Of a DNA stretch of 64,000 bases, positions 13,209 through 26,882 are shown in pieces (the stretch's first letter is position 1; every line of letters begins with the position of its first letter). This DNA is from Gonatopus flavifemur. Its lineage: Eukaryota > Arthropoda > Insecta > Hymenoptera > Dryinidae. Below the pieces are notes generated by a model. That model searched no databases, was not told the DNA's origin, and worked only from the letters and a program-made list of their open reading frames with translations. The position numbers and the translations under genes are program-made. The stretch lies in assembly GCA_018340375.1 (NCBI GenBank), contig JAFFJZ010000002.1, positions 12,108,001-12,172,000 on the forward strand, read 5' to 3'.

Positions 13209-13682
13209 CACGGAGAAAAATGCAGCTCAAAAGGATAGTAATCTCTAATAGAAAATTGAAGAATATTAAAATCTAAGGATTTTTCTTAAGTTCATAATAA
13301 ACATAAAACGGTTCAGATTTCTCCCGAATATTGCTCGAAAAACAATGAAACATTATCAATACTTAACAAATCATAAAAACAAATGTGAAGTCTCCAAAAA
13401 TTTTACAAAGTAAATAACAACATTTTGAAATCTTATTTTCAAATTACAGAATTTTGTTATTCACTTTGTAAAACTTCATGCGCGACTTTGGGAAACTTCA
13501 TATTTGTTTTTATGATTTGTTAAGTATTGATAATTTTTCATTGTCTTTCGAGCAATATTCAAGAGAAATCTGAACCGTTTTATGTTTATTACGAACTTAA
13601 GAAAAATTCTTAGATTTCAAGAAATATTCTCCAATTTTCTATTAAAGATTACTATTCTTTCAAGCTGCATTTTTCTCCGTGT
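13209..13682. mobile_element. MITE A family, complete fold-back copy
   Basis: Begins CACGGAGAAAAATGCAGCT and ends AGCTGCATTTTTCTCCGTG. Almost the whole 474 bases is one inverted repeat with arms over 200 bases, including TTTTACAAAGTAAATAACA against TTATTCACTTTGTAAAA. Confidence 0.88.
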
Positions 13683-14200
13683 GAAAAATTCCATCACTGA
13701 TCCGTAAAATATCATCAATCCGGCATGTTCTTAGAGTTTGAATTTCAAACTCCCAGAATTTGATGGACCATCGTTATTTTTCACTTCGAATTAACTCTTT
13801 CGAACTGAAAAACATCGTTTCAAGAATGTATTGCAAGATTTTTGGTCTCCAACAGTTGAATATTGTGTTTTTCGATCATTCATTCGTTTCAATAAACGAT
13901 TCGAAATTCAGCAACATAATTCAGCCATATTTAACATTTCATTAAACAAAAATCAACGAGAAATATTTCTCATTTGAACTCACATTTGAATTCCATTTAT
14001 TCCCCGAGTGTATATATAATTGAATTCAATGAATCAAATAAAAGCAAGCATGCTTTGTTATCCCTTATTTATTAATTTCCACCTGCCAATCTGAACAAAC
14101 GCTCACGTAGAGATGTTGAAGGCATCGGATTGACGGGAATCAATAATCCATGTAACATTGCGTGGGTTCCGAAAGAATATTACATGGATATAGATCAGCA

Positions 14201-14299
14201 ATGATGACCGAGAGAAGGAAGCGCAATCTTCTCAAAGAGGCCAAGGACGATATCAAGCTCGAAAGAAAAAGTTGCTGTAATGGACATAAACAGAGCAAG
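14201..14299 (+). CDS. Probable first coding exon of the PDZ-ligand membrane protein
   Basis: ATGATGACC opens 33 codons rich in Lys, Arg and Glu, ending HKQSK before the donor AAG|GTGAAA. The same frame has a TAA at 14153-14155, so translation would start here. A pyrimidine-rich stretch and AG at about 14109-14110 could begin a non-coding part of this exon. The phase 0 end fits the phase 0 reading of the next exon, but that has a one in three chance of being accidental. Confidence 0.5.
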
Positions 14300-17200
14300 G
14301 TGAAAATATTCAACTAGATACAAATGAAAGTGATAACAAATTGAAAGTGACCAAGTTCTGGAATGCGCTGGGGTATTGTAATCAGTTTCTAGAACGACCT
14401 AGGGGAAAAGTTTTAAAAATCAGTTATCAAAGTTCAAATTATTCTCAACGATCCACTGTTGGAAGAATTCTTAAATTCAATACAAAATGTAATTCATGAA
14501 ATATCGTATTTCATGTTATTGAATTCAATATTAATTATGAAATTTCAAAATTTCTTTCTAAAATGTAACAATTATTTATTCAATTGTTTATTCAATTTCA
14601 CAAATATTATTAAAATCAAGAAGAAAACATTAACATTAACATTGAAAATTATATTATTGAATTCAATATTTTGTTATGAAATTTAATAAACTAAACTTTC
14701 ATTGTTATTAAGTTTCAGACAGATTTTTCTAACAGTGGATGATTCGAATGTGAGTCGCTGTTATGGTTTTAAGGAACATTATTGAATATGATTCAAAGAA
14801 TCCTTCACAATGGATAACAATTATCCCACATGGTCATTATTCCTTGATCTTGCTCATCCTGTGTTACGGAGAGTTCACAAGGAAGATAAATAAAAGGAGA
14901 TGTGTATGATGTGCACAGTTGAAAGAGCATGTTCGTTCGAACCACACACCATCTTTGGATCAATTATAACGGGTGAAACAACACAACGAGACGAGTAGCG
15001 TCGCTATTCAATTCCTAATTAAATTCTACCCTCGCAATTCTTTCTCTCTTTCGACCTTTAGCTTTCTTTTCTCCTTCCATCTCATTATCCTTCTCCTTTG
15101 TGCCGTAAGATAGTGTCACCCTTCAAGTCAAATCCATGCTCTCTGTTGGAAAAGGAAAGAGAAGAAGAGTTCGTGTTATCTCATTTACCACGTGTTAGGA
15201 ACTTAATTGTCGTTTGATAATGCCATTACAATGGAAAAAACGGATTTAATTAATGTTGCTTAATGGGAGTCAATGAGTAATCACACGTGTGGAGTTTTTG
15301 GTCGCACGGGAATCAAATGAATTGTATCAATGGATATATCTATTCTCACGATCAATTCGAATATTTTGGAAAGAATCTAATCTGATTCTTTCAATTTTTT
15401 GTTCCAGTTGGCTGCCATCGTCTTAAATTTCGGAGTACTAGTATCCAGTATTTATGAAGGCATATACGCTCGAAGAGGAGGTGACCCAACGAAGATTAGG
15501 GTCATATCCGATCCTCGTGCAACAACCATAAACAATCCTGGATATCGGGAACATCATCATCCGACAAATGGTGAGCTTAACCACTACATTTCCCGCATTC
15601 AGTTCCCTTATACAATGTGTAAGGGCATGTCCTCATGAACGACGAAATTCCACCCTATGTTCTCGGTTTATATTTGATCATTTGAAAACTTGAGCAAGAG
15701 AATTTGTGACGTTTTTGAACATCAAAATAAATAACATATTGAAATAGGTGAACTTATTTTTTCACCACATTTGAACAGCGAAAGAGTAATACAAAAATTT
15801 GTGAATTTAATATGTACAAAATTTGGGAGCAATTAACACATATATTTTATGAGAATTCAAAGAAAATTTCATATGAGAATCATTTTATGATAATATGGTG
15901 TTTGAATTTCAAGAACAATGTGGGAAATCTGATACAAAAATATGTTTTGTTGAGCACTTTTAAACTTTTGTATCAAAATTAATACAAATATTCTGAAATT
16001 CACGGTGGAAATTTTCAACAGGGATCCCTGCTTAAAAGATCTTATTCAAATCTAATCGATTTGAATTGGAAATTTTCACTCAATGGGATATAATCAGGAA
16101 ATTCGGATCATGTACATTCGGATTTACTGGTTTTAATCACATTGAGTTGAAAATTTCCCATTCAAACCGATTATATTTGAATGGGATCAAATAAGAAAAT
16201 TCCTGTACAAAAATCTGATGCAAACTGATTGACGAGTTAATAAGTATAAATCGGATTTTTGAAGCAGGGATGTGAATGTTGTCTGCAAATTCAAAAATAA
16301 TATAGATACGTTGTCAACAGATGCGTAAAAAATTGTGAGATAAGGTGATTTTAGAATGAATTTCCAACTGTTTGCTTCCAAGTGGAGAAAATTCTCAAGA
16401 GATATGGATCAAATGATGCTGATATGCAAAGTTCTAATTCGTAAATCAATAAAACTTTCCACCCTAGCGTTTGTTAATTACGGAATGGGATAGCAGTGCA
16501 TATGAAACTTTGCAGTAGTTTTTGATGAGTTGAGATCATATTGTTTCAATTCATTATGGAATTGAATGTTTCAATGAATATTGAATTATCATGGTAAGCG
16601 TAATTTATAGTTATCGTGATAGATTATTTATTTTTTTGGAGAAGGCGGTACCTACGTATTCATTATTCTCAAGCAGTTAGCATTAGATGTTATCTCTTGC
16701 TTTTGTTTCCCAGTGATTACAGTGTTTTCTTTGATAATAATTGTTCTCGTACGAAGTAATTTCCAAGCCTATTCAATATTTTATGTTTGAAGTATCTTTG
16801 AAGGTTTCAGTTGTTGGAAAAAAAAATGAAGGAAACTTTTAGTGGGCAGATTTGAAGGACAAAAAACGCCTCATTTTATTTATACACGGGGAAAAATAAA
16901 CTGTTAACCCAAATCGAAAAATTTTGACGGTTCTTGTCGTGATCGTTGAATAATGCGGACAAAAAAAAGACTTTTTCGACAATTTTTCTTCAATCACTTT
17001 TATTTTTGGGGGTTGAAATTAAGACTGAGATCTTAAAGAAGTACTGTTTCTGGCAGCATTATTGGAGAATTGTGGCAACGTCAGTCTAAAAATCATGATA
17101 TGAGGCATATCATCAATTTGATATAAGTACATTTCCATAAAGGGAAGGTATTTATAGAGTCAGTAATTACCCAAAGATACTTGATACTTGTTTATCATGG

Positions 17201-20200
17201 GAAAAAAGCTGTCGAGACCAATTTATTATACTAATTGCCACTTCATTAGCGATAATTAGTTAATTTCTGTGAAACTGGTTCGAACCTGAAAAAAAAACAT
17301 GAAGCAGATATGTTTTTAACATTTCAACAGCAACCTCTATGTAGAATCACTCGGTATAAATACGAAAATGACGAAACATTACTTTCTTTCATACTTCTCA
17401 GACAACAAGAAAACAGCACTGTTGATTTCGAGTCTCCATAAAGTTCATAGAATAGATACAAAAAGTGGAAAGCTAAAAGTGATCATCTTTTATGATGAGA
17501 TGATAGGAAGTGTGGATACTTTTAATCAACTCTGTAAACATGAACGTAGACAGACCTTTGAATAGAGGAGGAGACACGATATATTTCAAGGAAAATCCAA
17601 AAAATGGGGACTGCCATTATTCAATTGCCTTCTGAATTCTGGGGAGGAACGTGGCTCCTTCTTGTCTCCCTCTGCCTACGCCCAAGTCTGTAAATATTAT
17701 ATTAGGAGTCAAATTACATACCACACACAGGAAAAGGATGATATCTCAAGTCGATTCACGCTACTCTTCTAATTATTCATTCTTGTTTTGATTTTACTTT
17801 GAGTTTTCTCTTCTTTTTCTCTTCCTTATGTGAAGTTGGAGTGAACCTCTCTGTCATCGGGAAGAGTTCACCGAGAGAAAGTGAAATAGTAAATCAATAG
17901 TACACGGAAAAAAAGAAATAGTTGCAGCAACTACTCGAATAGTCGATTTCCGACCATAGTATTTAGGACAAGTAACACGTTAGCTGCCTCAATTAACTCG
18001 ATAGTTGCACTGGCAACTACTCAAGTAGATGGTCGAAAATCGACGATTTGAATAGTTGCTGCAACTATTCCTTTTGGTTGGATGATAAATGGTTATAGTA
18101 ACTATTTCATCGTTAACGTAACTCACCCAAATACACGGAGAGAAATATAATTGGAAAGATTACTATCTTATTCGTAAACCAGAACTATTCGGAAAAGTCA
18201 GACAATAATTCGTAGCAGAAGTTTATCAGCATTGCTAGCTATGACGGTGAAAATTCAAATTGATCCCAATTTTTACCATCACAGCTGACGATGATTATGA
18301 CTTATGTTACAAGTCATTGTTTACCTTTTCCGAATAGTTCTGGTTTACAAATTAAATGGTAATCTTTCCAATTAAATTTCTCTCCATTTAGTACACTGTG
18401 AAAAGTAAAGCCTACTTCCATCCTGAATATTAGCTGATTTCAAGATGTTGCCAAAACTAGCCCTGTTCCAACTGAAACAACTGAGACTAAATTTCAGTCC
18501 AGTTTGCAAGTACACGGAGAAAATCCTACAGTAGTGATTACTGTAGCCCACACGACTGGCTCGTGTTATGCAAAAAAATCATTTCCACACTACTGGTTAC
18601 TGTGGTAACACGGGTCAGTCGTGCGCACTAGAGAGTCGTTTTTCTACACTATTCCCCTGATAAAAACAATCTTTCTGAATCTCTCTGAAATCTCTCTGAA
18701 TTTCTTTGAATCTCTCTATATTTTGGGACAAATTTCAGAGAGATTCAGAGTAATTCCAGAGTAATTCAGAGGTAGTTAGAGACTTTTCCGATAGTGATAC
18801 TTTCTGAATTCTTCAACTTTCTCTAAATCTCACCGCATATCACTGAATCCCTCAGAATTTTTCTATATTTAAATTCCAAAGCTCCCTCTGAATTTACCTG
18901 AATATCTCTGAATTTCTCTAAATCTCCCGGAATCTAATGTATTCAGATTTCAAAGCTTCCTCTGAATTTCTCTGAATTTATCTGAATCTCTCTGAATTCT
19001 ACCAAATCTCCGGGAATTTAATGTATTCAGATTTCAAAGCTTCCTCTGAATCTCTCTGGATTACTCTAAATCTTTCTAAATTTCTCTGAATATTTCTAAG
19101 AAATTCCACGCACAATTTTCCTTAATTTATCTCCCTCTGGAAGTCTTTGAAAAGTCCCACGCACAATTTTTCTGAATTCATCTATCTCTGAAAGTGTCTT
19201 ACACTCCTTGAACGCCTCTGAAATGCAGGACCAAGAATTTTACTGAATTCGTTCCTCTCTGAATTTTTCTGAATCCTTCTGAAAAATTCAAAGCACAAGT
19301 TTTCTCAATCCACTAGTCTCTGAAATCCTCTGAACCACGCTGAATTGCTCTGAATTTCTCTGATTCCTTCTGAATCCCTCTGAAACGTGAATTTTTCAGA
19401 GAGATTCAAGGAGATTTTTTCACCAGAGTCTCTACTGTGAAGACACGATTGATTCGTGTTACCACAGTAACCGGTAGTGTTGGAATGATTCTTTTGCATA
19501 ACACGAGTCAGTCGTGTGGGCTACAGTAACCACTAGTGTAGGATTTTCTCCGTGTAAGATATCGCCACATTCAGTCCGACTTTTTACTGTGTAAATTGTA
19601 TAATCAATATTCAGATTATGAAGTAGCAAGACTTGTTATCAGTCATAGTTGAGTCGTTTCCCAACTATTTCAATGGTGAATCCGACTATTTTTTTCTCCA
19701 AGTGTTGTTCTGTAAGTTGATTTTTGTGAGTGCTCCCGATATTGTCGAAATGGTTAGGCAGTGTTTTGTGAACTGTACGATGGTTGGCGAATAGATTTTT
19801 CCCTGCCCATAAAATCGATAGTTACGAAAGATTCACTAACCATTAAGAGGATTGAACGCAGAGCATGAACAATAATATCAATATTCCTCTCAGTGAAATA
19901 CCCTTCAGATATTTGTCCAAATTAAATAGGACAGCAACAAAAACACGACACGCGGTTTCGGTGTATCAATTACGGAAATAAATATCAGATTTTTTGAATT
20001 TCTCTCATTTTTATGAATGTTTGTGTATAATTTTCATACAAGGCTTACATAATTGATGAATTTTGCATATAAATGATAACAAAACATGAATTGATTCAAG
20101 GAATGTCTCTTTATTCCTTTATCAGTAACCAAACCTCAAGGTATGAAATGACCGTTGACCAGTGTTATTAGCGTTTTTTGTTACATGGATAAGGAAATAA

Positions 20201-23200
20201 AATTGTTCATGTGAACATTCAAAGATATATGATTTTCACTTTCGGCACTCTTGAAAAACAACCTTATTCAACTTTTATTTCTTAGAAGAAAAGTGTTTAT
20301 TGTTGCGTAAGAAGAAGTTCCGTGAATTTGATTCGTATTTGAGGTCATACAAGATGAAATGAAACGTGACTTTTTCAATGACATTCTCTAGTGAAGAACA
20401 AAACGTTTGTCTCAAATGGTATGATGTATTCGATTGACCGTAGTCGGACGTGATTCAACTTGTGATTTACGAACTCATTGAACTCCGTCAACGATTGATA
20501 ATTCCATCAGTTAAATATTCTAAGCTACTAACAGATATTAGAACAATGCACATAGACTATGCGAATGCCATCGAAACAAATATTTATACAGTACACAGGA
20601 CTGTGTATTACTCTTTTAGTTGCGTATCTGTATAATTTGGATACGTCGGAAATCACAAACTTGTCGGTAGCGGGGTTTTTCAACGCTGTGAAGAATTTCT
20701 CAAAGGATTTAAATAAAAAAAATTGTGCTGATTCATAGGGAAATTTTTTACAGTGAACTCTGACAATTCCTACATCAATATCTTAATTAGAGATGTACGA
20801 TACTCATCGGTACCGTTATGTTTGTATGAAATATGTATTTTTTTTTTATATACGTTTGCATGAAATTTGAATAGAAACTTGATATTTATTTTATACAAAA
20901 GTCTCGATAGTATACGGTAAATTCTGGGACCAATTTCTATTACCATTTAAAACAAATTGTAGTAATTCTATTCAAATTGGAGTGGATTTAATAGGAGTAA
21001 ATTATACTCCAAAATTGTCCCGGTTCCAAATTTTATTCCAAATTGTGGTAAATATGACAAATCATTTCTTTGTGTGTATCCGCACGGAGAACAGAATGCA
21101 GCTAAAAAATATGGTAATCTTGATGAAAAATTTGAGAAAATTTCTAAGAATCTGAAAATATTTCTTAAATTTGTAATGAAGATGAAACGGTCCTCATAAG
21201 ATAACGGATAAGAATGATAAGAACGGAATAATAAGATTTCGAAATTTTGTTATTCACTTTGTAAAATGTTATGTGCAACTTTTGGAAAGTTAATTTTTTT
21301 TCCTATTGTTTGTTAAGAATAAATTACATAGATTCTGAAAATAATACATCGCTGATGGCCCGTGATTCAAAATATGATTCATGGCACATTAAAACTACTG
21401 AAGATAAGTTCGAATGAGGAAGATATTTTTTTATTCATCTTCATTTATAAATGGTTTCAATCTATAATCTATAAATTAATGGATTTTGATTGTGATGTAA
21501 CTTTCGAAGGAAGCTCTGAATCGATTTGAAATTTTGCAGGAGTATTTGCTTGATCATCAAGAATCGTTTCGGAGATTTTCGTGAGTTTTTCATTATTTTA
21601 AAAATAGTTGTAATACATTCAGTGTTTTTCAAATGAAATTCCAGAAAAATATGGACCGTTTCATCTTTATTACAAATTTAAGGAATATTCTCAAATTTTC
21701 ATTCAAAATTACTATATTTTTGACCTGCATTTTTCTCCGTGTGTGTTGCTTATCCCTGAGTCTAATATCACTGATTTAAAATCAGATAAAATTGAAAGGA
21801 AGACTGCATGTATCAGCTTCGTATTTCCATACTCCGTATTGGTTACAGCGTGTTTTGCATTCGAATAAATTTCCTCCAATACAGAACTAGATACACTTTT
21901 CAAGTTAACCAAGCTACTTTCAGTTGGACCAAGAGAATTCAGCTCTCAAACCAACATGAAACCATGATTAATTTTTTATTGATCTCATCTCTCCGGAGTT
22001 CTCGATAGATTAATGTTCTTATCGTGACGTTCTGTATTCAATTTTTCTAATATAGAATGTAATGAGCAGTGGTAACAAATATTTAGTCAAATCACTGAAA
22101 AACATGATAAACCTTGTTCCGTGTCAACACAAAATCTGGATGGAACTGAAACTGGCAGCTGTGAAGCTAGCAGCCTATTGTTATAACTTCCTACGCGAAA
22201 TTGTTATTAAGGATTTGAGCATATGAGAAGTGTAGTGGAAGGCTGCTCAATCAATTTTTAGTATGAAAAAAGCTTCAACAACGTTTAATCAAAAGTTACA
22301 ACAATTGGCTGGTTTATAATGTCCTGCTTTATCAAATTATTTTCAAGTAATTTGGGTGGAAAGTTTAGGGATAGGCGATATCTTGACAATATCGATATTT
22401 TTATAAAAATTGTATAAATTGTCGTGCTATATTTTATAGAATCTACAAAAATCTTGATATTGTCAAAACATCGCCTATCCCCAAGAGGGATCCCAGGCAG
22501 CACAAAAGATCATTCTGAATTCACAAAAACTTCTGAAAGAACTTCTTGAACAGTCCCCGTTATGACAGTGAAAATGAATTCAAAATGCGTACATGTTGAA
22601 TGCCTGAATAGTTATTTATGAATTCGTGATATAAATTCTTTCTGAAGATTAAATTATTCATCAACACTGTTGGAAATTTCTGCATTAATTTTAATGCATT
22701 TGCTGGAAGTTTTGTTCAAATACGTGCATGAATTGAGTTTCATACACATTTTACATGAAATTTAATGTAAACTATAGCATAATCTATATTTTTTCCATGT
22801 TTTTGTACATTAAATTTAATGTAAAATGTGTATTAACCTGAATTCATGTACGTGATTGAAAAAAACTTCCAGATATTTCTGACAGTGAAGAGTGCATTTT
22901 GAATTCAAACTATTCATAATGAATTCATGTGTACTCTAATAACGGGAGCTCTTTGCGGGGACTTTTGTGCTGTATGGGATCTAATAACTCGAGTCTATAG
23001 GATATCCTTCGATCCACGATTTTTCTCACTGTTCGTCGAATGGACACACTTCAATTCCGAGGGAATTTCGCAATCGCCTGCTATTCGTTTGTGCGGAACA
23101 AAATAATCCGATATTCTATCGCAATAATATGTTTTTCAAGCAATACAGAATGTTCCTCTAATAAGATGATACAAAATTACCCTTCGAGAGAAAAGGCTAT

Positions 23201-26200
23201 CCCGATTCATGGTAATTATTATAATACCCCATATACCCACAATGATGAATAAAAGCATGAGGTTTTAAATTACCATCATGATTTCAGTTATTTTGCTCAT
23301 CAATGTGAATTACATACATTTATTACCACGTGTCTGATTATTTTCATTTCCCTTCACTGAATTTATGTCGATTACATATTTCTTTCAATACTGTCCTGTT
23401 CATCAAATTCGTATTTCATATCCTGCATCGTTCACAATTGTACCGTTTCTTCGAGTACAGTGTGTGGAGTTCTAGATTCATGGGGTTGAATTTCTGTTCT
23501 TTTTTTGTTCAGTGTGGAACAACATAGATATCATTCCAGCATTTATGATGTCGAGTTTTTTTTCCTCATTTTCAGCATTATTATTCAATTGGTTTTAAAA
23601 TACGTGGAACAAATGAAACTGCAGTATTGATACATGATTGAATACTTGGAAAAAGAATCATAAATTTATTCAGAAGAGATTCGGATTGGAGGATGTACAC
23701 ATCCATGGATGGAATAATGACGGTGGCTAATCAGCCACGTATGAAACTAATAACTGACCCAGTAAGAAGACGAAATTTCTCTAGGCATTCTTTGGGCTGT
23801 TACATGGCCTTACCGTGCCTTGCAAGTCCCTTACAAAGATCTGGCGAGGTCTGGCAAAGTTTATAAAATTATTAGAGTGATTTCTGCTAGAAATGGTGTT
23901 GGAATATGATTCGTTGATGGTAGATTGCTGAGCCATGGATCAATAATACTCATTTGCTTTATTGAAGGGAATCTATCGTTTCACTCGTTGGACGATCAAA
24001 CATGAACATTTTTTCGCGTTGAACGCCAGTTCGGAAGATGAATTTTCAATATGAATTGGAATTGGAATTCACGTTCAATTATGGAATCATCGCAGTAACA
24101 ACTCGGGAGTGTTTTTTTTTCGACTGTTTTATGGTTTCCATTGATGGTTCTTTCCAATTCCTTGACCTTCCCATAATATTTACAGAGAGCTTCTGATCAT
24201 TTTACAGATTCATTGAAGAGCATAATTCTTGGCTGCAGATACTTGAGAATTCATTCCAGTGTCTTCACGTTACTTGGAATATTTGATTTTATACTGTTAA
24301 AAATTTCTGCATGAAACTTCAATGACATGTGATTGAAAAAGTTCTTGAAATTTCAATTACATATCAATGAAAATTCATGCCCTAAACTATTCTATTATGG
24401 GTAATATAATACAGCGAAGAGTGAAAATTCATTCTTAATTCAGTCACAAAGAATTTGAAATTTGAGTGTTGAATGAATTTCACCCAGGGATGGACCATGC
24501 TTCAATCATTGACAGAGAATCAATCGTCGTTGATTTGGCACAGCTTTACATTGGTTTGTTATTATGGATTCATTGCTGAACTACCTTCTTTTCGTCAGTG
24601 ATGCTTCGTGCTCACTCATTGACCAGGCCCCTGACAATCCCGTGTTTCACCTGTCCAAAACTTGTCCTAGGGGTGCTGGCTGTGCCATCGCTACCTCTGG
24701 CAGGGAATTTTCAATACATTCAATGGATACTTCTCACGTGAGCGTATGAAATTGCTTACGAGTTGCCAACATGCCATCCAGGGCTCCTAGTGGATAGAGG
24801 ACATTTAATGGATATGAATCTAGTGAAAAATCATTAAAGTGTCAGGGGCCTGTTCATTGATCAATTATTGGCTGTGTTTGCATGGTTAATTTATAACCCT
24901 GTTGAAAAAACCGAGCATGGTCCAACATAGAACCAACTTGGTCCCAGCTGGCTCAACTTGGTTCCAGCTTGACCAACTTGGTTCCACCATACCGACCATG
25001 ATGGGTGGCCCAATAACCAATAAGAGACCAATTTGGTTCCAATTGGACCAATTTGATTCCAGCCGATGCCAGTTACAGACCATGAGGGCAGTTGAGTCAG
25101 ATTCAACGAGATTACCTCCTCCATCACGACCTATGATGGAAAAAAAATCTCGAAATGCCAGCGAGATAAAGCTCTAGTAAAATATAATAAGAATTAAAAT
25201 CCCTGGGTAGTTCTGCTTCATACTACTGGAATATTTTGAGGATTCACTTATTGCTATCAGAGTTCCCAGATAACACGGTCTGACTCATGTAGGTATTAGG
25301 TCAGTAAAGTTGGGTATAACCATCCAGGTACAACCTAGGTAAAACCATGCTGAGTAGGACCTATGTATAGGGAACCTAAGTAGCACCATGTTGGTGCCAT
25401 ATGGGTAGCTCCTACCCAGTATGGTCTTACCTTCTAAGGTTCAACCATTTAACCAAATTCCTCCTGGTCCTACCCAGCATGGTCGAACCCAGCTGGGACC
25501 CAGCTGGGTTTTTTCAAAAGGGAACTGTACGGGCATTCACCCGGGGGGTCACCAGGGCGAAAAAGGTACATGTCTTTTTTCAAACAAATTATCTTTCTTG
25601 CATCTTCAATATTTGGGATCTACAGTTTTATGCTTCAGAAACTTCACTTATCCTTCCTTCAGCGACCTCAAGTTGCGTGTTGATAAGTCTGCTATAGCCT
25701 TGATGACAGATAATGGAAAATTACTCCTGTTTTGAGGATGACCCACGGAGGATCGAATGAGTGCCTAAGTTCGAGGTTCTCCATAAAAATCAGATATGAA
25801 TATTCTATATAGTCCAATTTACAAGTATTGTACCATTCTTTTAAATCACTCAAAGATAATTTCATCGATTTTATTACTGCATTCATAGGAAAGTTATCGT
25901 ATCAAAAATCCAAGTTCGTAATTCCTAAAGAATACAGAAAATCTATTCGTACGCTTGGAGAGATTTATTTACACATACAAAACAAACTTTCATTACGAGA
26001 TCCAATGATACACTGTTAGAAATTTCTGATTGAATTTTCAATCACAAGTGATGGAAGCAATTTCCACTCACGTAAATGAAAAATAATGTACAGTAATATT
26101 GAAAATTCATTAACAAGTTCTTTAAATTTCATCATGCATGTGTTTATTGATCAGAAGAATCATGATTGAAAAAATTCAATAACAAATTTTTTTTTTTTTT

Positions 26201-26435
26201 TATGTTCATGGACTTCTGAGAGAGAGAATCGATGAAAAAATTCAATAACACGTGTTTTAAATTTGCACATGTTCATCATTTTTCAAAAAAAAAAATTATT
26301 TAATTTCAACGAGTAACTACTGAATTCCATTTCATTCACTGAAAAAAAAATGAATGGTTCCTTCCTGGAAATTTGAAAAAATTGGGGTAATAAAGGTAAG
26401 CAAAAAAAAAAATTGTAAATAATAATATGTAATCT

Positions 26436-26470
<35 letters not shown>

Positions 26471-26836
26471 TTTCTTTTTTTTCTTTTTTTTTTTTTTTTT
26501 TTTCTTTTTTATTGAATTTTTAAAAAGGAAAATTCAAATCCGTTTCCAAAAGAAAAATTCAAGTAAAAGTAAAAAGAAAAGAGAAAAAAAAAAAAAAAAA
26601 GTTCAAATGAAAAAAAAAAAAATTTTTTTTTTTTTTTTTTTTTTTCTTTTTTTGAGCTTTTTTTTTTTCACTTTTATGATATACATATAATTTTGATTTT
26701 TGATGCTCGACTGACGAACGACGACCTTCTGTCCGAACGACGTCGACGTTGATATTATCAAAAATCAAAAAAATCAACCAAAAAAACAAAAAACAATCTG
26801 CAAAGACAAACACCCTATTTCTATTTATATTTATAT

Positions 26837-26882
<46 letters not shown>

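Larger units (their letters stand above)
18394..19591. mobile_element. MITE with CACTGTGAAAAGT ends, interrupted by a second element
   Basis: Ends CACTGTGAAAAGT (18394) and ACTTTTTACTGTG (19591), each flanked by TA. Only short arms remain outside the nested element at 18513-19554. Confidence 0.7.

Noticed and set aside
18673..19410. CRISPR-like array
   Set aside because: Units are short, contiguous and variable without spacers of constant length. This is a eukaryotic minisatellite.
24886..25177. Overlapping open frames in the CCAACTTGG repeat
   Set aside because: Translation of a short tandem motif. Repetitive Trp/Pro/Leu/Val content is present on both strands.
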